From Thermoanaerobaculia bacterium (lineage in GTDB: Bacteria; Acidobacteriota; Thermoanaerobaculia; Multivoradales; J023): DNA of 64,000 bases. Each line of letters starts with the position of its first letter. Position 1 is the stretch's first letter. Below are positions 24,696 through 33,292 of this stretch, in pieces. The notes beneath the pieces are model-generated. The model saw only the letters and a list, made by a program, of their open reading frames with translations. It did not search any database and had not been told where the DNA came from. The stretch covers positions 698,750 to 762,749 of the forward strand of contig JAUIJL010000002.1 of the NCBI GenBank assembly GCA_030431255.1, read 5' to 3'. Made by a program: the position numbers and the translations under genes.

Positions 24696-27335
24696 TCAGC
24701 GGGACGTCTCGGCTAAGGTCAGCTCTTCGAATCGCGGGTGATCGAGAATACTTCGGAAGAAGGGGTCCAAGGCCAGCCAGCCCGTCGAATACTCGCATGG
24801 GGCCGAAAGAACCTGCTTGAAGCGATCGATCGCGCGATCGGTTTGGCCGAGCCGAGCGTGGACTCTGGCCGCTTCGATCAAACGTGAGGGGGCATTCAAA
24901 GCGTCCTTCTCGATCGGCAATAGGAGGACCCCCTGCTCCGCCGAAGCCACCGCTTCCCGCCCTCGTCCCAAAGCCGCCAAAGCCAGGCCCCGAGCCCCGT
25001 GCAATCGGGCGTCTCGGGAATTGACCGCCAGCTGCTCATCGATCCACCGCAGGGCGTCTTCCGCGTGTTTCCTTTCCAGCTCCGGCTCGCCCAATAAATA
25101 GGCCAGCTCCGCCTGGAAGAGGGCTTTCGGATGCAACCGCGTGGTCCAGCTGAAGTGATCGACATCCGCCGCTTCGAGGCGCTTATAAGCTTCGGAGATC
25201 CGACCTTCATAGACCATTTGATTGATCAGCAGCGAGAGGATCGATGTATTCAAAGGCTGATCGCCGGCGGCGGCGGCGAGACCGTCCAGGACCGCCCGCG
25301 CCGCCCCGAGATCACCGCGCATCCAAGCCAGTTGCACCTGCAACGTCTGGTTGAAGGGCTCGCTCGGCGCCAGCTCCACAGCCCGCGCGATGTGTTCCTC
25401 AGCCTCTTCATAACGTCGCAGGTGGTAGAGGGTCACCCCCATGCTGCGATCGTATTGATCCCCCAGGGGATCCAGCTCACCGGCCTGGCCGTGTTTGACG
25501 AGAGACTCTTCGAATCGCCCGAGACGGCGCAGAATATAAGCTTGGGCCGAAAGCAGCCGAGCGTCATTCGGCAGCCCGGGCGCCGCCAGGGCCAGCTCGC
25601 CGAGGGCTTCGGGGTATTTACGCTCCGCCCAATAGAAGACATAGCCGTGGGCGAGATGCACCTCCGCCGAATCCGGATCCAGGGCCAGCGCTTGGTCGAT
25701 GGCTTCCCGCGCCAAAGCTCGCCGAGAGGCGCTGCGATCATGGCCGTAGTGATGCAATTTGGCATGGGCGTGGGCCAGCTCCGCCCAGGCCAAGGCGAAT
25801 TCCGGATCCCGACGCACCGCCTCCTCCAAGAGACGGATGGGGCGATCTAAGTCGTCGCCGAGGGGGCGATGCCGATAATCGATCGCCTGGAGATAATTTT
25901 GGTACGCGGCGAGGTCGGAGGTCGGTCGATATCGAAGCGCCTCCCGTTCTTCCGGAAAGAGGGCCACGCCGAGCTGTTGGATCACCGACTCGGCAATTTC
26001 CGTCTGCACCGCGAAAATGTCTTCGAGCACCTTGTCGTAGCGATTCGACCAGACGACGGTTTCATCTTCGACTCGGACCAGCTGGGTGCTGACCCTCACC
26101 CGGTCGTCATGGGCATCTGCCGAGTTACTGGGATCCACACCGGTCTGCCACTGGACGGTCCCCTCGAGCACATAGTCCACCTCGAGCCGGCGACCGACCT
26201 CACGGATCGGCAGGTCCGACTCCTGAAAACGTGAGGTGCTGGTGCGGGAGAGAATGCGCAGGCCGGTTACCGCGGCCAGCCGCCCGGTGATCTCCTCGGT
26301 CACCCCCGCGGCAAAGTAGGCATGCTCCTCAGGACCCACGCTTTCGAACGGCAACACCGCAATGCGTTGGCGCTCGAGCACGGCTGATCGGCTGATCTCC
26401 CCCTGCTGCCCTCGCTCCCCTAAGCCGGTGCCTACCCACCAACCCAGGCCCGCCATGAGGGTCAACACCAAAGCCGCGACCAAAGCGGTCGCGCCGCGCC
26501 CCCGTCCTCGATCAGATCTGATGCGCAAGGCGTTGAGCGCGTCCGCTAATCGGCGAGCCGACTCCGGACGATCCTCCGGAATCTTCGCCAAGGCCTTTTC
26601 GATCAACCGGGCCAGGGGTTTGGGAAATCCGGGCACTAAGCTTTGCACCGCCGGAATCGGCTCATGGACGATCGTCGCCAAAAGCTCCACCGAGGTATCG
26701 GCATAAAAGGGGCGACGTCCCGTGGCCATTTCGTAGAGCACCACACCGACGGCAAAAATATCCGTGGAAACCGTCGCCCGGCGCCCGAGGATCAGCTCCG
26801 GAGCCAGGTACGCGACGGTCCCGGTGATCGCCGCGATTCGGCTGATGGTCTCTTCCTCGTCTTCGGCCGTGTCATCACCCAGCTCCGCCAACCCGAAGTC
26901 GAGGATCTTGAGCCGGCCGTCGGGGGTCACGACGAGATTCGCCGGCTTGAGGTCTCGGTGCAGAACCCCCGCCTCGTGGGCGGCCGCCACCGCTTCCGCC
27001 AGTTGGCAGCCCCAATGGAGAATTACGTCCGGATCCAGGCCGTCCGGGCCGATCATGCGACTGAGCGGTGTGCCTTCCACCAGCTCCATGACCAGCAGCT
27101 GCTCGTCGCCGACCGTCTCCACCGCGTGCACGGTGACGATATTCGGGTGGCTCAGCGCCGCCAGGGCCTTGGCCTCGCGGTGAATCCGATCCGAATCCAA
27201 ACGCCGGTCGGCCACCAAGCGTTTGATCGCCACGTCGCGATCCAAACGACGATCATGGGCGAGATACACCTCACCGCTGCCGCCTCCACCTAGGCGGCCA
27301 CGTATTTCATAGTGCAGAATCTCGCGTCCGATCAT
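24696..27335 (-). CDS. Transmembrane Ser/Thr protein kinase with TolB-like and TPR domains
   Basis: 879 aa from an ATG at 27335 (a longer frame would overlap the upstream gene). Kinase domain 1-~270: glycine loop GRLGGGGSGEVYLA, Lys38, HRDLKPAN (126-133), DFG (146-148), so it should be active. Arg/Gly linker, one transmembrane helix (~282-302), then a TolB-N/FlgO-like module (IAVLPFESVGPEEHAYFAAGVTEEI in parts; VDYVLEGTVQW), then many TPRs (VRRDPEFALAWAELAHAHA, ALDPDSAEVHLAHGYVFYWA). This kinase-TolB-TPR layout is abundant in Acidobacteriota. The target is unknown. 64 bp separate it from the upstream M49-like gene. Confidence 0.92.
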   Translation of the reverse strand: MIGREILHYEIRGRLGGGGSGEVYLAHDRRLDRDVAIKRLVADRRLDSDRIHREAKALAALSHPNIVTVHAVETVGDEQLLVMELVEGTPLSRMIGPDGLDPDVILHWGCQLAEAVAAAHEAGVLHRDLKPANLVVTPDGRLKILDFGLAELGDDTAEDEEETISRIAAITGTVAYLAPELILGRRATVSTDIFAVGVVLYEMATGRRPFYADTSVELLATIVHEPIPAVQSLVPGFPKPLARLIEKALAKIPEDRPESARRLADALNALRIRSDRGRGRGATALVAALVLTLMAGLGWWVGTGLGERGQQGEISRSAVLERQRIAVLPFESVGPEEHAYFAAGVTEEITGRLAAVTGLRILSRTSTSRFQESDLPIREVGRRLEVDYVLEGTVQWQTGVDPSNSADAHDDRVRVSTQLVRVEDETVVWSNRYDKVLEDIFAVQTEIAESVIQQLGVALFPEEREALRYRPTSDLAAYQNYLQAIDYRHRPLGDDLDRPIRLLEEAVRRDPEFALAWAELAHAHAKLHHYGHDRSASRRALAREAIDQALALDPDSAEVHLAHGYVFYWAERKYPEALGELALAAPGLPNDARLLSAQAYILRRLGRFEESLVKHGQAGELDPLGDQYDRSMGVTLYHLRRYEEAEEHIARAVELAPSEPFNQTLQVQLAWMRGDLGAARAVLDGLAAAAGDQPLNTSILSLLINQMVYEGRISEAYKRLEAADVDHFSWTTRLHPKALFQAELAYLLGEPELERKHAEDALRWIDEQLAVNSRDARLHGARGLALAALGRGREAVASAEQGVLLLPIEKDALNAPSRLIEAARVHARLGQTDRAIDRFKQVLSAPCEYSTGWLALDPFFRSILDHPRFEELTLAETSR

Positions 27336-27399
27336 GTCGGCCAGAACCCTCCCGAGTGACGATCGGCGACGGCGCGTGCTGTCGAGCGCCTGCTCGGCT

Positions 27400-29097
27400 T
27401 CAGAGCCCGAGCACGTCGACACCTTGCTCGAAGACCACATCCACCGGGATTCCGGCGGCTGACAGACGGTCTAAATCGGCCTGCAACGCGGAGTCCACCT
27501 TGCCGTAGGACGCCACAAACTCGGCCACCCCCGCCTTGTCTCCATCCCCTTGAAGGGTCAGGATCTTTCTGGACAGCTCAGCCATCGCCGTTCGCATTTT
27601 GTCATGGTCGACCCGATACGTGCCGCTCGATTCGTCCCGGGTGAAGGCCCCCTGCTCACGGAAGAAGTTGAATCGAATCATGTTGGCGACTCCGTGGGCC
27701 GAGGCGGCGCCGAAGCGCACGGAACGGAAAATGCCCGCCAGGAAGGTGACGTAATTCTCTTCCAACGCGTTTTCGATCTCACCTTGGGCGTGCAGCTCCG
27801 TGACCATGTAAAGGCCCAAGATGTCGGCCTTGCCCTCCTCCAACGCCGAGGCATGCTCTTCCAGGGCTTGGCGCACGGTGCCTTTGCCGTCGAGGGTATT
27901 CTTAATGCCCAATCCGTGGGCCACCTCGTGGAACATGGTGTTGCCGAAGAAGGCGTCGAAAGTGACCTGGCTCCGTTGGTCCTCGGCGATCAGCTCACCG
28001 CTGATGGGGACCATGATTTTCTCGAATTTCGCCTGCATGGCATTTTTCAGCTGGAGCCGGCGGGTGCCTTTTTCCAGCTGCACCCGCTCGTCGTTGGGCA
28101 GGTTGATGGCGATGGTCTTGGAGCCCGCGTTGCAATCTCCGGCGTAGTAGACGACGTCGTAAGCCCCGAGATCCGAGTCGCTGCCCGGCTCTTCTTGTTT
28201 GTAGGCTTCGTCCACGGGCAAACCGTCTTGCAGGGCCGGCAACATCGTGGCGTACTTCGCCAGCCGGTCGCTCCACGCCCGATCCTTGACCAACACGTAG
28301 GCCTCGCTGGCGGCCTTGGCGCCGAAGATCTTGTCCTCGTAGGTCTCGATCGGACCGATCACCACATCGAGGGTGTTGTCCTTCATGTCCATCCAAGCCA
28401 AGTCACTGGCCAAGTAGTCGTTGCTCAGCAAAGCTTCGGAACGTAGCTCCAAATACTTCTTCAAGCCCGGATCTTCCGCCAAAGCGGCGGCTTCCTCGAG
28501 CTTGGCGGAAGCCCGCGCATAGGCTTCGGCATAGGCTTCGCTGTAGGGAACCGACGACAGGCCGCCGTCCTCGCCCCGTTTCACCACCGTATAGAGACCC
28601 AAAATCGATGGATCACTCTCGGCAGCGGCTTCGAGCTCCCCGCGGTCGGCATCTTCGGGGTAGAAACCCGCACCCGGCGGTTTGGGTCCCACACCCTCTA
28701 CGAACGGCTCATTGTCGGCCAGTCGATCCCACGGGCCATAGTTGATTTCCGCAAAACGACGGGTATCTGCGTCGAGCCCGGACAGCAGGGCTTCTTTGTC
28801 GCCATAGGCTTGCAGCCAAAAGACCTCATCCATGGCCTGGGCCGCCTCGATGAGAATTGGGATCATCTTCTTATGCGGGTCGGACAACGCCCCCAAGTCG
28901 GTGGTCAGACGGAACGAGGTGTATTGCTCGAGCTTCTTTTGCATCGGGGAAAGGGTCTCACTTTCTGCCGTCTCGCCGCCGGCCGTCGCGGGGTTTTCCG
29001 ACTCGGAGCCGGAGCCGCCGCAGGCCACGAGCCAGCAGCTCGAGAGCATGAGAAGAATGAGAACGGACAAGGGGAAAAATTTCGCGGTAGCTTTCAA
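27400..29097 (-). CDS. M49-like zinc peptidase (dipeptidyl peptidase III family) lipoprotein
   Basis: 565 aa from a TTG at 29097 with GGAGG exactly 6 nt upstream; an earlier in-frame TTG (29130) has no site. This start gives a clean lipoprotein signal KATAKFFPLSVLILLMLSS...LVAC with Cys26 acylated. The zinc site reads FHEVAHGLG, and the third ligand motif is EEGKADILGLY (compare EECRAD in DPP III). Animal and yeast DPP III have HExxGH with an inserted residue; the plain HExxH here is the form I associate with bacterial DPP-III-like proteins. A YDVVYYAGDCNAGSKTIAINLPN block supports the family. Probably releases dipeptides from peptide N-termini outside the inner membrane. Confidence 0.82.
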   Translation of the reverse strand: MKATAKFFPLSVLILLMLSSCWLVACGGSGSESENPATAGGETAESETLSPMQKKLEQYTSFRLTTDLGALSDPHKKMIPILIEAAQAMDEVFWLQAYGDKEALLSGLDADTRRFAEINYGPWDRLADNEPFVEGVGPKPPGAGFYPEDADRGELEAAAESDPSILGLYTVVKRGEDGGLSSVPYSEAYAEAYARASAKLEEAAALAEDPGLKKYLELRSEALLSNDYLASDLAWMDMKDNTLDVVIGPIETYEDKIFGAKAASEAYVLVKDRAWSDRLAKYATMLPALQDGLPVDEAYKQEEPGSDSDLGAYDVVYYAGDCNAGSKTIAINLPNDERVQLEKGTRRLQLKNAMQAKFEKIMVPISGELIAEDQRSQVTFDAFFGNTMFHEVAHGLGIKNTLDGKGTVRQALEEHASALEEGKADILGLYMVTELHAQGEIENALEENYVTFLAGIFRSVRFGAASAHGVANMIRFNFFREQGAFTRDESSGTYRVDHDKMRTAMAELSRKILTLQGDGDKAGVAEFVASYGKVDSALQADLDRLSAAGIPVDVVFEQGVDVLGL

Positions 29098-29183
29098 GCT
29101 GAGCCTCCTCGCGGACGGTTCGATGTTCAAATGGGTCAGGTCTTCAACGGATCCTAACGGGTGGGCTGGTCTTTGGCTCGGGC

Positions 29184-29234
29184 GGGTCTTCGAATCAGAA
29201 GGGTCTTCAGATCAGACGGCTCTTCGAATCAGAC
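29184..29234. repeat. 17-bp imperfect tandem repeat
   Basis: gggtcttcgaatcagaa (29184), gggtcttcagatcagac (29201) and ggctcttcgaatcagac (29218) are tandem 17-mers with degenerate copies on either side. It lies between the M49-like gene and pilT. Confidence 0.75.
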
Positions 29235-29333
29235 GGTGTTGGACTGATTCAGCAAGCCCCGGAGAGACCGGTGCTGTCGGCGCGGACGGACGAGTTTCCG
29301 CCCGACAATGGGAGCGTTCCGATCGAGAGTCGG

Positions 29334-30431
29334 CTAGTGACCTCCTGCCCCGGACGGCACGGTCCCCCCTTGCTTGCGGATAATCTGCTCGAAACGCTGC
29401 TTCTCCTGGGCCTTGCTCCAGGCCTCCTCCGCGGAGACCTTACCGTCGTTGACCCGATCTTCCAAAGAATCGTCCATCATGCACATGCCCATTCCCCGCC
29501 CGCCTTGGATGATCGAGCGCAACATGGGGGTGTTGCCTTCGCGGATCACATTCGGTAGACCCGGGGTTCTGAGCAAGATCTCATGGACCGCGCACCGGCC
29601 GTGACCATCGGCGGTGGGCAACAGCAGCTGGGACACAATGGCGGCGATCGATTCCGCCAGCGTGGTGCGCACCTGAGATTGTTGATTGGCGGGAAAAGCG
29701 TCGATCAATCGGTCGATGGTTTTCGCCGCGCTATTGGTGTGCAGCGTGCCGAACACCAGGGCCCCCATTTCCGCCGCGGTGATCGCCAAAGAAATCGTCT
29801 CGAGATCGCGCATCTCACCCACCAGCACGACGTCCGCGTCTTGGCGCACGGCCACCTTCAGAGCATCGGCGAAGCTGTGGGAATCATGATGGACCTCACG
29901 CTGTGAGAACACACACCCTCGGTTCGGGTGCACAAACTCCACCGGATCCTCAATGGTCAGAATATGCTTCCGATATTTCGTGTTGATGCGATCGATCACA
30001 GCCGCCAAGGTGGTGGATTTACCCGAGCCCGTGGGCCCGGTGATCAGCACCATGCCCTTCTGCAAGTCGGCCAAGTCGGTAATGGCCTTGGGCATGTTCA
30101 GCTGCTCACAGGTCAGGATCTTCTCCGGGATGATGCGAAACACCGCCCCGGCGCCGTTCTCCTGACGCAGAAAGTTCGCGCGAAAGCGGGCCACACCGGT
30201 CAAGCCGTAGGCGAAATCCAGGTCACCACAGTCGGAATAGGACGCCCACTGCTCCTCGTCGGTGATCTCGTTGAGCATGGCCTCGAGCTCTTCATGGCCG
30301 AGCTTCGACCACCCCTCGACATCCATCAATCCGCCGTGGACCCGAATCCGCGGCGTCAAGCCGGCCGCCAAATGCAAATCCGACCCCTTGTTGTCCTTCA
30401 GATAGCGAAAAAGCTCATCGATCCTGGCCAT
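29334..30431 (-). CDS. pilT: Type IV pilus retraction ATPase PilT
   Basis: 365 aa from an ATG at 30431 with GGAGA 6 nt upstream; 14 extra in-frame codons upstream are not needed. MARIDELFRYLKDNKGSDLHLAAGLTPRIRVHG is the PilT N-domain; Walker A GPTGSGKSTT, Asp box HILTIEDPVEFVHPN, Walker B DADVVLVGEMRDLETISLA and His box GTLHTNSAAKTIDRLID follow. A cytoplasmic hexameric ATPase that retracts type IV pili. Adjacent to a second PilT-like gene; no pilin or pilus assembly genes are in the window. Confidence 0.95.
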   Translation of the reverse strand: MARIDELFRYLKDNKGSDLHLAAGLTPRIRVHGGLMDVEGWSKLGHEELEAMLNEITDEEQWASYSDCGDLDFAYGLTGVARFRANFLRQENGAGAVFRIIPEKILTCEQLNMPKAITDLADLQKGMVLITGPTGSGKSTTLAAVIDRINTKYRKHILTIEDPVEFVHPNRGCVFSQREVHHDSHSFADALKVAVRQDADVVLVGEMRDLETISLAITAAEMGALVFGTLHTNSAAKTIDRLIDAFPANQQSQVRTTLAESIAAIVSQLLLPTADGHGRCAVHEILLRTPGLPNVIREGNTPMLRSIIQGGRGMGMCMMDDSLEDRVNDGKVSAEEAWSKAQEKQRFEQIIRKQGGTVPSGAGGH

Positions 30432-30469
30432 GGGCTCTCCGTGGAAGCTCCAGTGGAAATAGCGGGTCC

Positions 30470-32179
30470 TCAAGCGAAGCGCTTGGGGTCCTCGGCGTTG
30501 CGAAACGCCTCTTCGAGGGTGATCGTGCCGGCCTCGATCAGATCCCCCAGCGAGTTGTCGAGCAAGACCATGCCCTGGCTCGCGCCGGTTTGCATCTGGC
30601 TCTGGATTTGGAAGGTCTTCTTCTCTCGAATCAGATTGCCGATGGCCTTCGAGTTCATCAGCACCTCGAGGGCCGCCACTCGGCCACTGCCGTCGGCCTT
30701 GGGAATCAGCCGCTGGGAGACCACCGCGCGCAAAGACTCGGAGACCATGGTTCGAATCTGATTCTGTTGCTCCGGTGGAAACACACCCAGCAGACGATTG
30801 ATGGTTCGAATCGCGCTGGAGGTGTGGAGGGTTCCGAGCACCAAATGCCCGGTTTCCGCCGCGGTCAGCGCCAGCTCGATGGTCTCCAAATCCCGCAGCT
30901 CACCGATGACGATGATGTCCGGATCCTCGCGCAAGGCCGCTCGAAGGGCGCGCGCAAAGGACTCCGTGTGGGGGCCGACCTCCCGCTGATTCACCACACA
31001 TTTCAGGGACGGGTGCACGTATTCGATCGGATCCTCGACGGTCAAAATGTGGTCGGGGCGGTCGGAGTTGATCAATCGCACCATGGCGGCCATGGTGGAG
31101 GATTTTCCGCAGCCCGCGGGTCCGGTGAACAACACCATGCCTTGGTGGAAGGAAATCACCCGCGATAGGTCCGCCGGCAACCCGAGATCCATCAGCGTCG
31201 GCGGCCGAGCCGGAATGACCCGAAAGACCGCGTCCAATCCTTTTTGTTGGCGATAGGTATTGGCTCGGAATCGGCCGACGCCGGGGATCTCATAGGAGAA
31301 ATCCAGCTGCCAACGGTCTTCGAGCACCGACTTCTGCTCGTCCGTCAGCAGCCCCATGATCAATTGCTCGCTACGCTCGGGATCGATGATCGGCGAGGCG
31401 TCTTCCATCGTGCCGTGCAATCGGAGCCTCAAAGGTGCTTGGCAATGGAGATGGAGATCGCTGGCACCCAGCTGAGCAGCCTGCTGCAGCAGATTTGCCA
31501 AGTCCACCTGGGGTGAGTAATTCAGCTTGAATTCCCCGGTTCCGACCGCCACGGGCTGAGGTGCGGCCGGCTGAGGTGCGGCCGGCTGAGGTGCGGTAGG
31601 CACAGGCGCGGCAGGCTGAGGTGCGGCCGGCTGAGGTGCGGCCGGCTGAGGTGCGGCCGGCTGAGGTGCGGTAGGCTGAGGTGCGGTAGGCGCAGGCGCG
31701 GCTATCGGCGGCCCAGGATCAAGCTCCGCATCCAATTGTAAGACCGGGCTGGTGTCATTGGGATCGAGCTGAAGCACCCCGTCGTCCGGTGGAGGTGCGG
31801 CAGGCTGAGGCGCGGCAGGCTGAGGTGCGGCAGGCTGAGGTGCGGTAGGCTGAGGTGCGGTAGGTACAGGCGCGGCCGGCACAGGCGCGGCCGGCTCAGG
31901 CGCGGCCGGCTCAGACGCGGCCGGCTCAGGCGCCCCCATCTGACGCGCATCGGCCGGGGGCTGCAAACCATTTTTTTGTAGGTATTGCCGGCGGGCGTTT
32001 TCGAGTTTTTTGTAAGTCTCCGGAGCCAAATAGCTCTCGGACACCAAAAACGACGCGAAATCCAGACTTTCATCCACGAGTCGGCGGCGTTGCAATGCCT
32101 CCGACACCTGTTCTTTGGACAAAAGCTTGAAGTGAACGGCCAATCGGCCAAGCAGAAGATCGTATTCGTTACGTTCCAT
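30470..32179 (-). CDS. PilT/PilU-like ATPase with N-terminal domain and Pro/Ala-rich linker
   Basis: 569 aa from an ATG at 32179 (a TTG precedes it). Residues 1-~75 form a helical domain (LLLGRLAVHFKLLSKEQVSEAL) like the N-terminal modules of GspE/PilB ATPases. Next comes ~150 residues of Pro-Ala-Ala-Pro-Gln repeats in two blocks around a short LQLDPNDTSPVLQLD segment, then a complete PilT core: SDLHLHCQAPLRLRLHG, Walker A GPAGCGKSST (Cys in place of the usual Ser), VEDPIEYVHPS, DPDIIVIGELRDLETIELA, GTLHTSSAIRTINRLL. Probably an accessory retraction ATPase (PilU-like). The N-domain may regulate it or bind a partner. Confidence 0.88.
   Translation of the reverse strand: MERNEYDLLLGRLAVHFKLLSKEQVSEALQRRRLVDESLDFASFLVSESYLAPETYKKLENARRQYLQKNGLQPPADARQMGAPEPAASEPAAPEPAAPVPAAPVPTAPQPTAPQPAAPQPAAPQPAAPPPDDGVLQLDPNDTSPVLQLDAELDPGPPIAAPAPTAPQPTAPQPAAPQPAAPQPAAPQPAAPVPTAPQPAAPQPAAPQPVAVGTGEFKLNYSPQVDLANLLQQAAQLGASDLHLHCQAPLRLRLHGTMEDASPIIDPERSEQLIMGLLTDEQKSVLEDRWQLDFSYEIPGVGRFRANTYRQQKGLDAVFRVIPARPPTLMDLGLPADLSRVISFHQGMVLFTGPAGCGKSSTMAAMVRLINSDRPDHILTVEDPIEYVHPSLKCVVNQREVGPHTESFARALRAALREDPDIIVIGELRDLETIELALTAAETGHLVLGTLHTSSAIRTINRLLGVFPPEQQNQIRTMVSESLRAVVSQRLIPKADGSGRVAALEVLMNSKAIGNLIREKKTFQIQSQMQTGASQGMVLLDNSLGDLIEAGTITLEEAFRNAEDPKRFA
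31554..31935. repeat. 15-bp minisatellite encoding PAAPQ repeats
   Basis: Two blocks (31554-31700 and 31790-31935) of a 15-bp unit (gctgaggtgcggccg and close variants) encode the Pro/Ala/Gln linker of the PilT-like ATPase. The unit is a multiple of 3, so copy-number change keeps the frame. Confidence 0.9.
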
Positions 32180-32312
32180 CAAGGTCCGTCAATCCCAGGC
32201 TCAATCGCCATGTCTCATCCACCTCATCGGGAAGCTCAGGAACAAGGTCCAGGGTAATTCATCCTTCTGGGACCGTCAACAAGCCGGATACCCGCGACGC
32301 GCCTCTGCGACG

Positions 32313-33290
32313 TCAGCCCCCGAGCCGGGCCGCCTGGGCATCGCCCAGGCCCAAGGGGGCGCCGAAAAAGGTGGATTGATCCTGCTGGGCAAGCGTCTGC
32401 CCGTGTCGGTCCAGGTGCCTCGCCCGCCAACGGAAGACATAGTCCTCACCCACCAGACGCGCTTCGAATTTCACCTCCAACCGTTGACCCTCACGGGCTT
32501 CGAGCGGCTCGCTCCAAGGGAAGAAGGCCTGGCCATAAAGCGGCGAGCTCGTGGACGGCCGATTGCTGATCGTGGTCTCGGCATCGAGCTCGGCGTCGAA
32601 CCACACCGCCAACCCGTGCACGGTTCCACCGGTCAGCCGCCACTCGGCATCGGCCTCAAAATGGGGCGTGCTCAACCGGAGGTAATCCAACCGCCCCAAA
32701 GGCTCCGGGGGCGAGCGGCAGGCCTCGGGTTCGAGGTCCGCCCGACACCAATGGTTCGAGGCGGCTCGGTGCAGGATCGAGAGCTCCAAGCCGAGCTCTT
32801 GCCCCAAGGCACCGGGCTGAAACGCTCCGACTTGTCGTCGATACCAAAAAGGCGCCGTCACCGGGCACGCCCAAAGGGTGTCCGCCCGCGCAATCAGCGT
32901 GCCTGTCGGCTTGAGCCATCGATCTCTGGCGTCGATCAACGAGAGCAGCCCTTGGCCGAAGAACGGCAGCACTCCCCTCAAGTCGGAGACGAGCACGTCC
33001 ACGGGTTGGTCCAGGTGCACCTCACGGGAGTCGGCCCGGATGACCTCGATCCGTTGCCCGCAACCGTTTTCTTCGGCCAGGGAGCGCAGCCATTCCACGC
33101 TCGGGTCGGATTCCACGGCGAAGACTTTTCGAGCCCCGGCCTTGGCGGCCAAAAGGGAGAAGACCCCGGGCCCCGCGCCCAGATCGGCCACCAGACAATC
33201 CTCGGAAATCGCCCGCTCCAACGCAGATCGATAGGCGTCGAATCGGGCTCGATCCGCGACCATCTGCCCGTAGGCCGGCAGGCTATACAC
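32313..33290 (-). CDS. PRMT-like SAM-dependent methyltransferase (RiPP-locus tailoring candidate)
   Basis: About 325 aa from a GTG at 33290, 2 nt after the upstream kinase stop. Starts VYSLPAYGQMVADRARFDAYRSAL, the Y-x-x-M-x-x-D-x-x-R-x-x-A-Y helix of protein arginine methyltransferases, then motif I VADLGAGPGVFSLLAAKAG (~34-52) and FAVESD (acidic ribose-binding residue). The PRMT double-E loop (SEWMGYxLxYES) reads SDLRGVLPFFGQGL here (~102-115): the first Glu is Asp and the second is gone. No THW loop is recognisable. It has the PRMT fold but probably not classical arginine methylation. Its place in the operon suggests it modifies the encoded peptide. Confidence 0.78.
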   Translation of the reverse strand: MYSLPAYGQMVADRARFDAYRSALERAISEDCLVADLGAGPGVFSLLAAKAGARKVFAVESDPSVEWLRSLAEENGCGQRIEVIRADSREVHLDQPVDVLVSDLRGVLPFFGQGLLSLIDARDRWLKPTGTLIARADTLWACPVTAPFWYRRQVGAFQPGALGQELGLELSILHRAASNHWCRADLEPEACRSPPEPLGRLDYLRLSTPHFEADAEWRLTGGTVHGLAVWFDAELDAETTISNRPSTSSPLYGQAFFPWSEPLEAREGQRLEVKFEARLVGEDYVFRWRARHLDRHGQTLAQQDQSTFFGAPLGLGDAQAARLGG

Positions 33291-33292
33291 GC

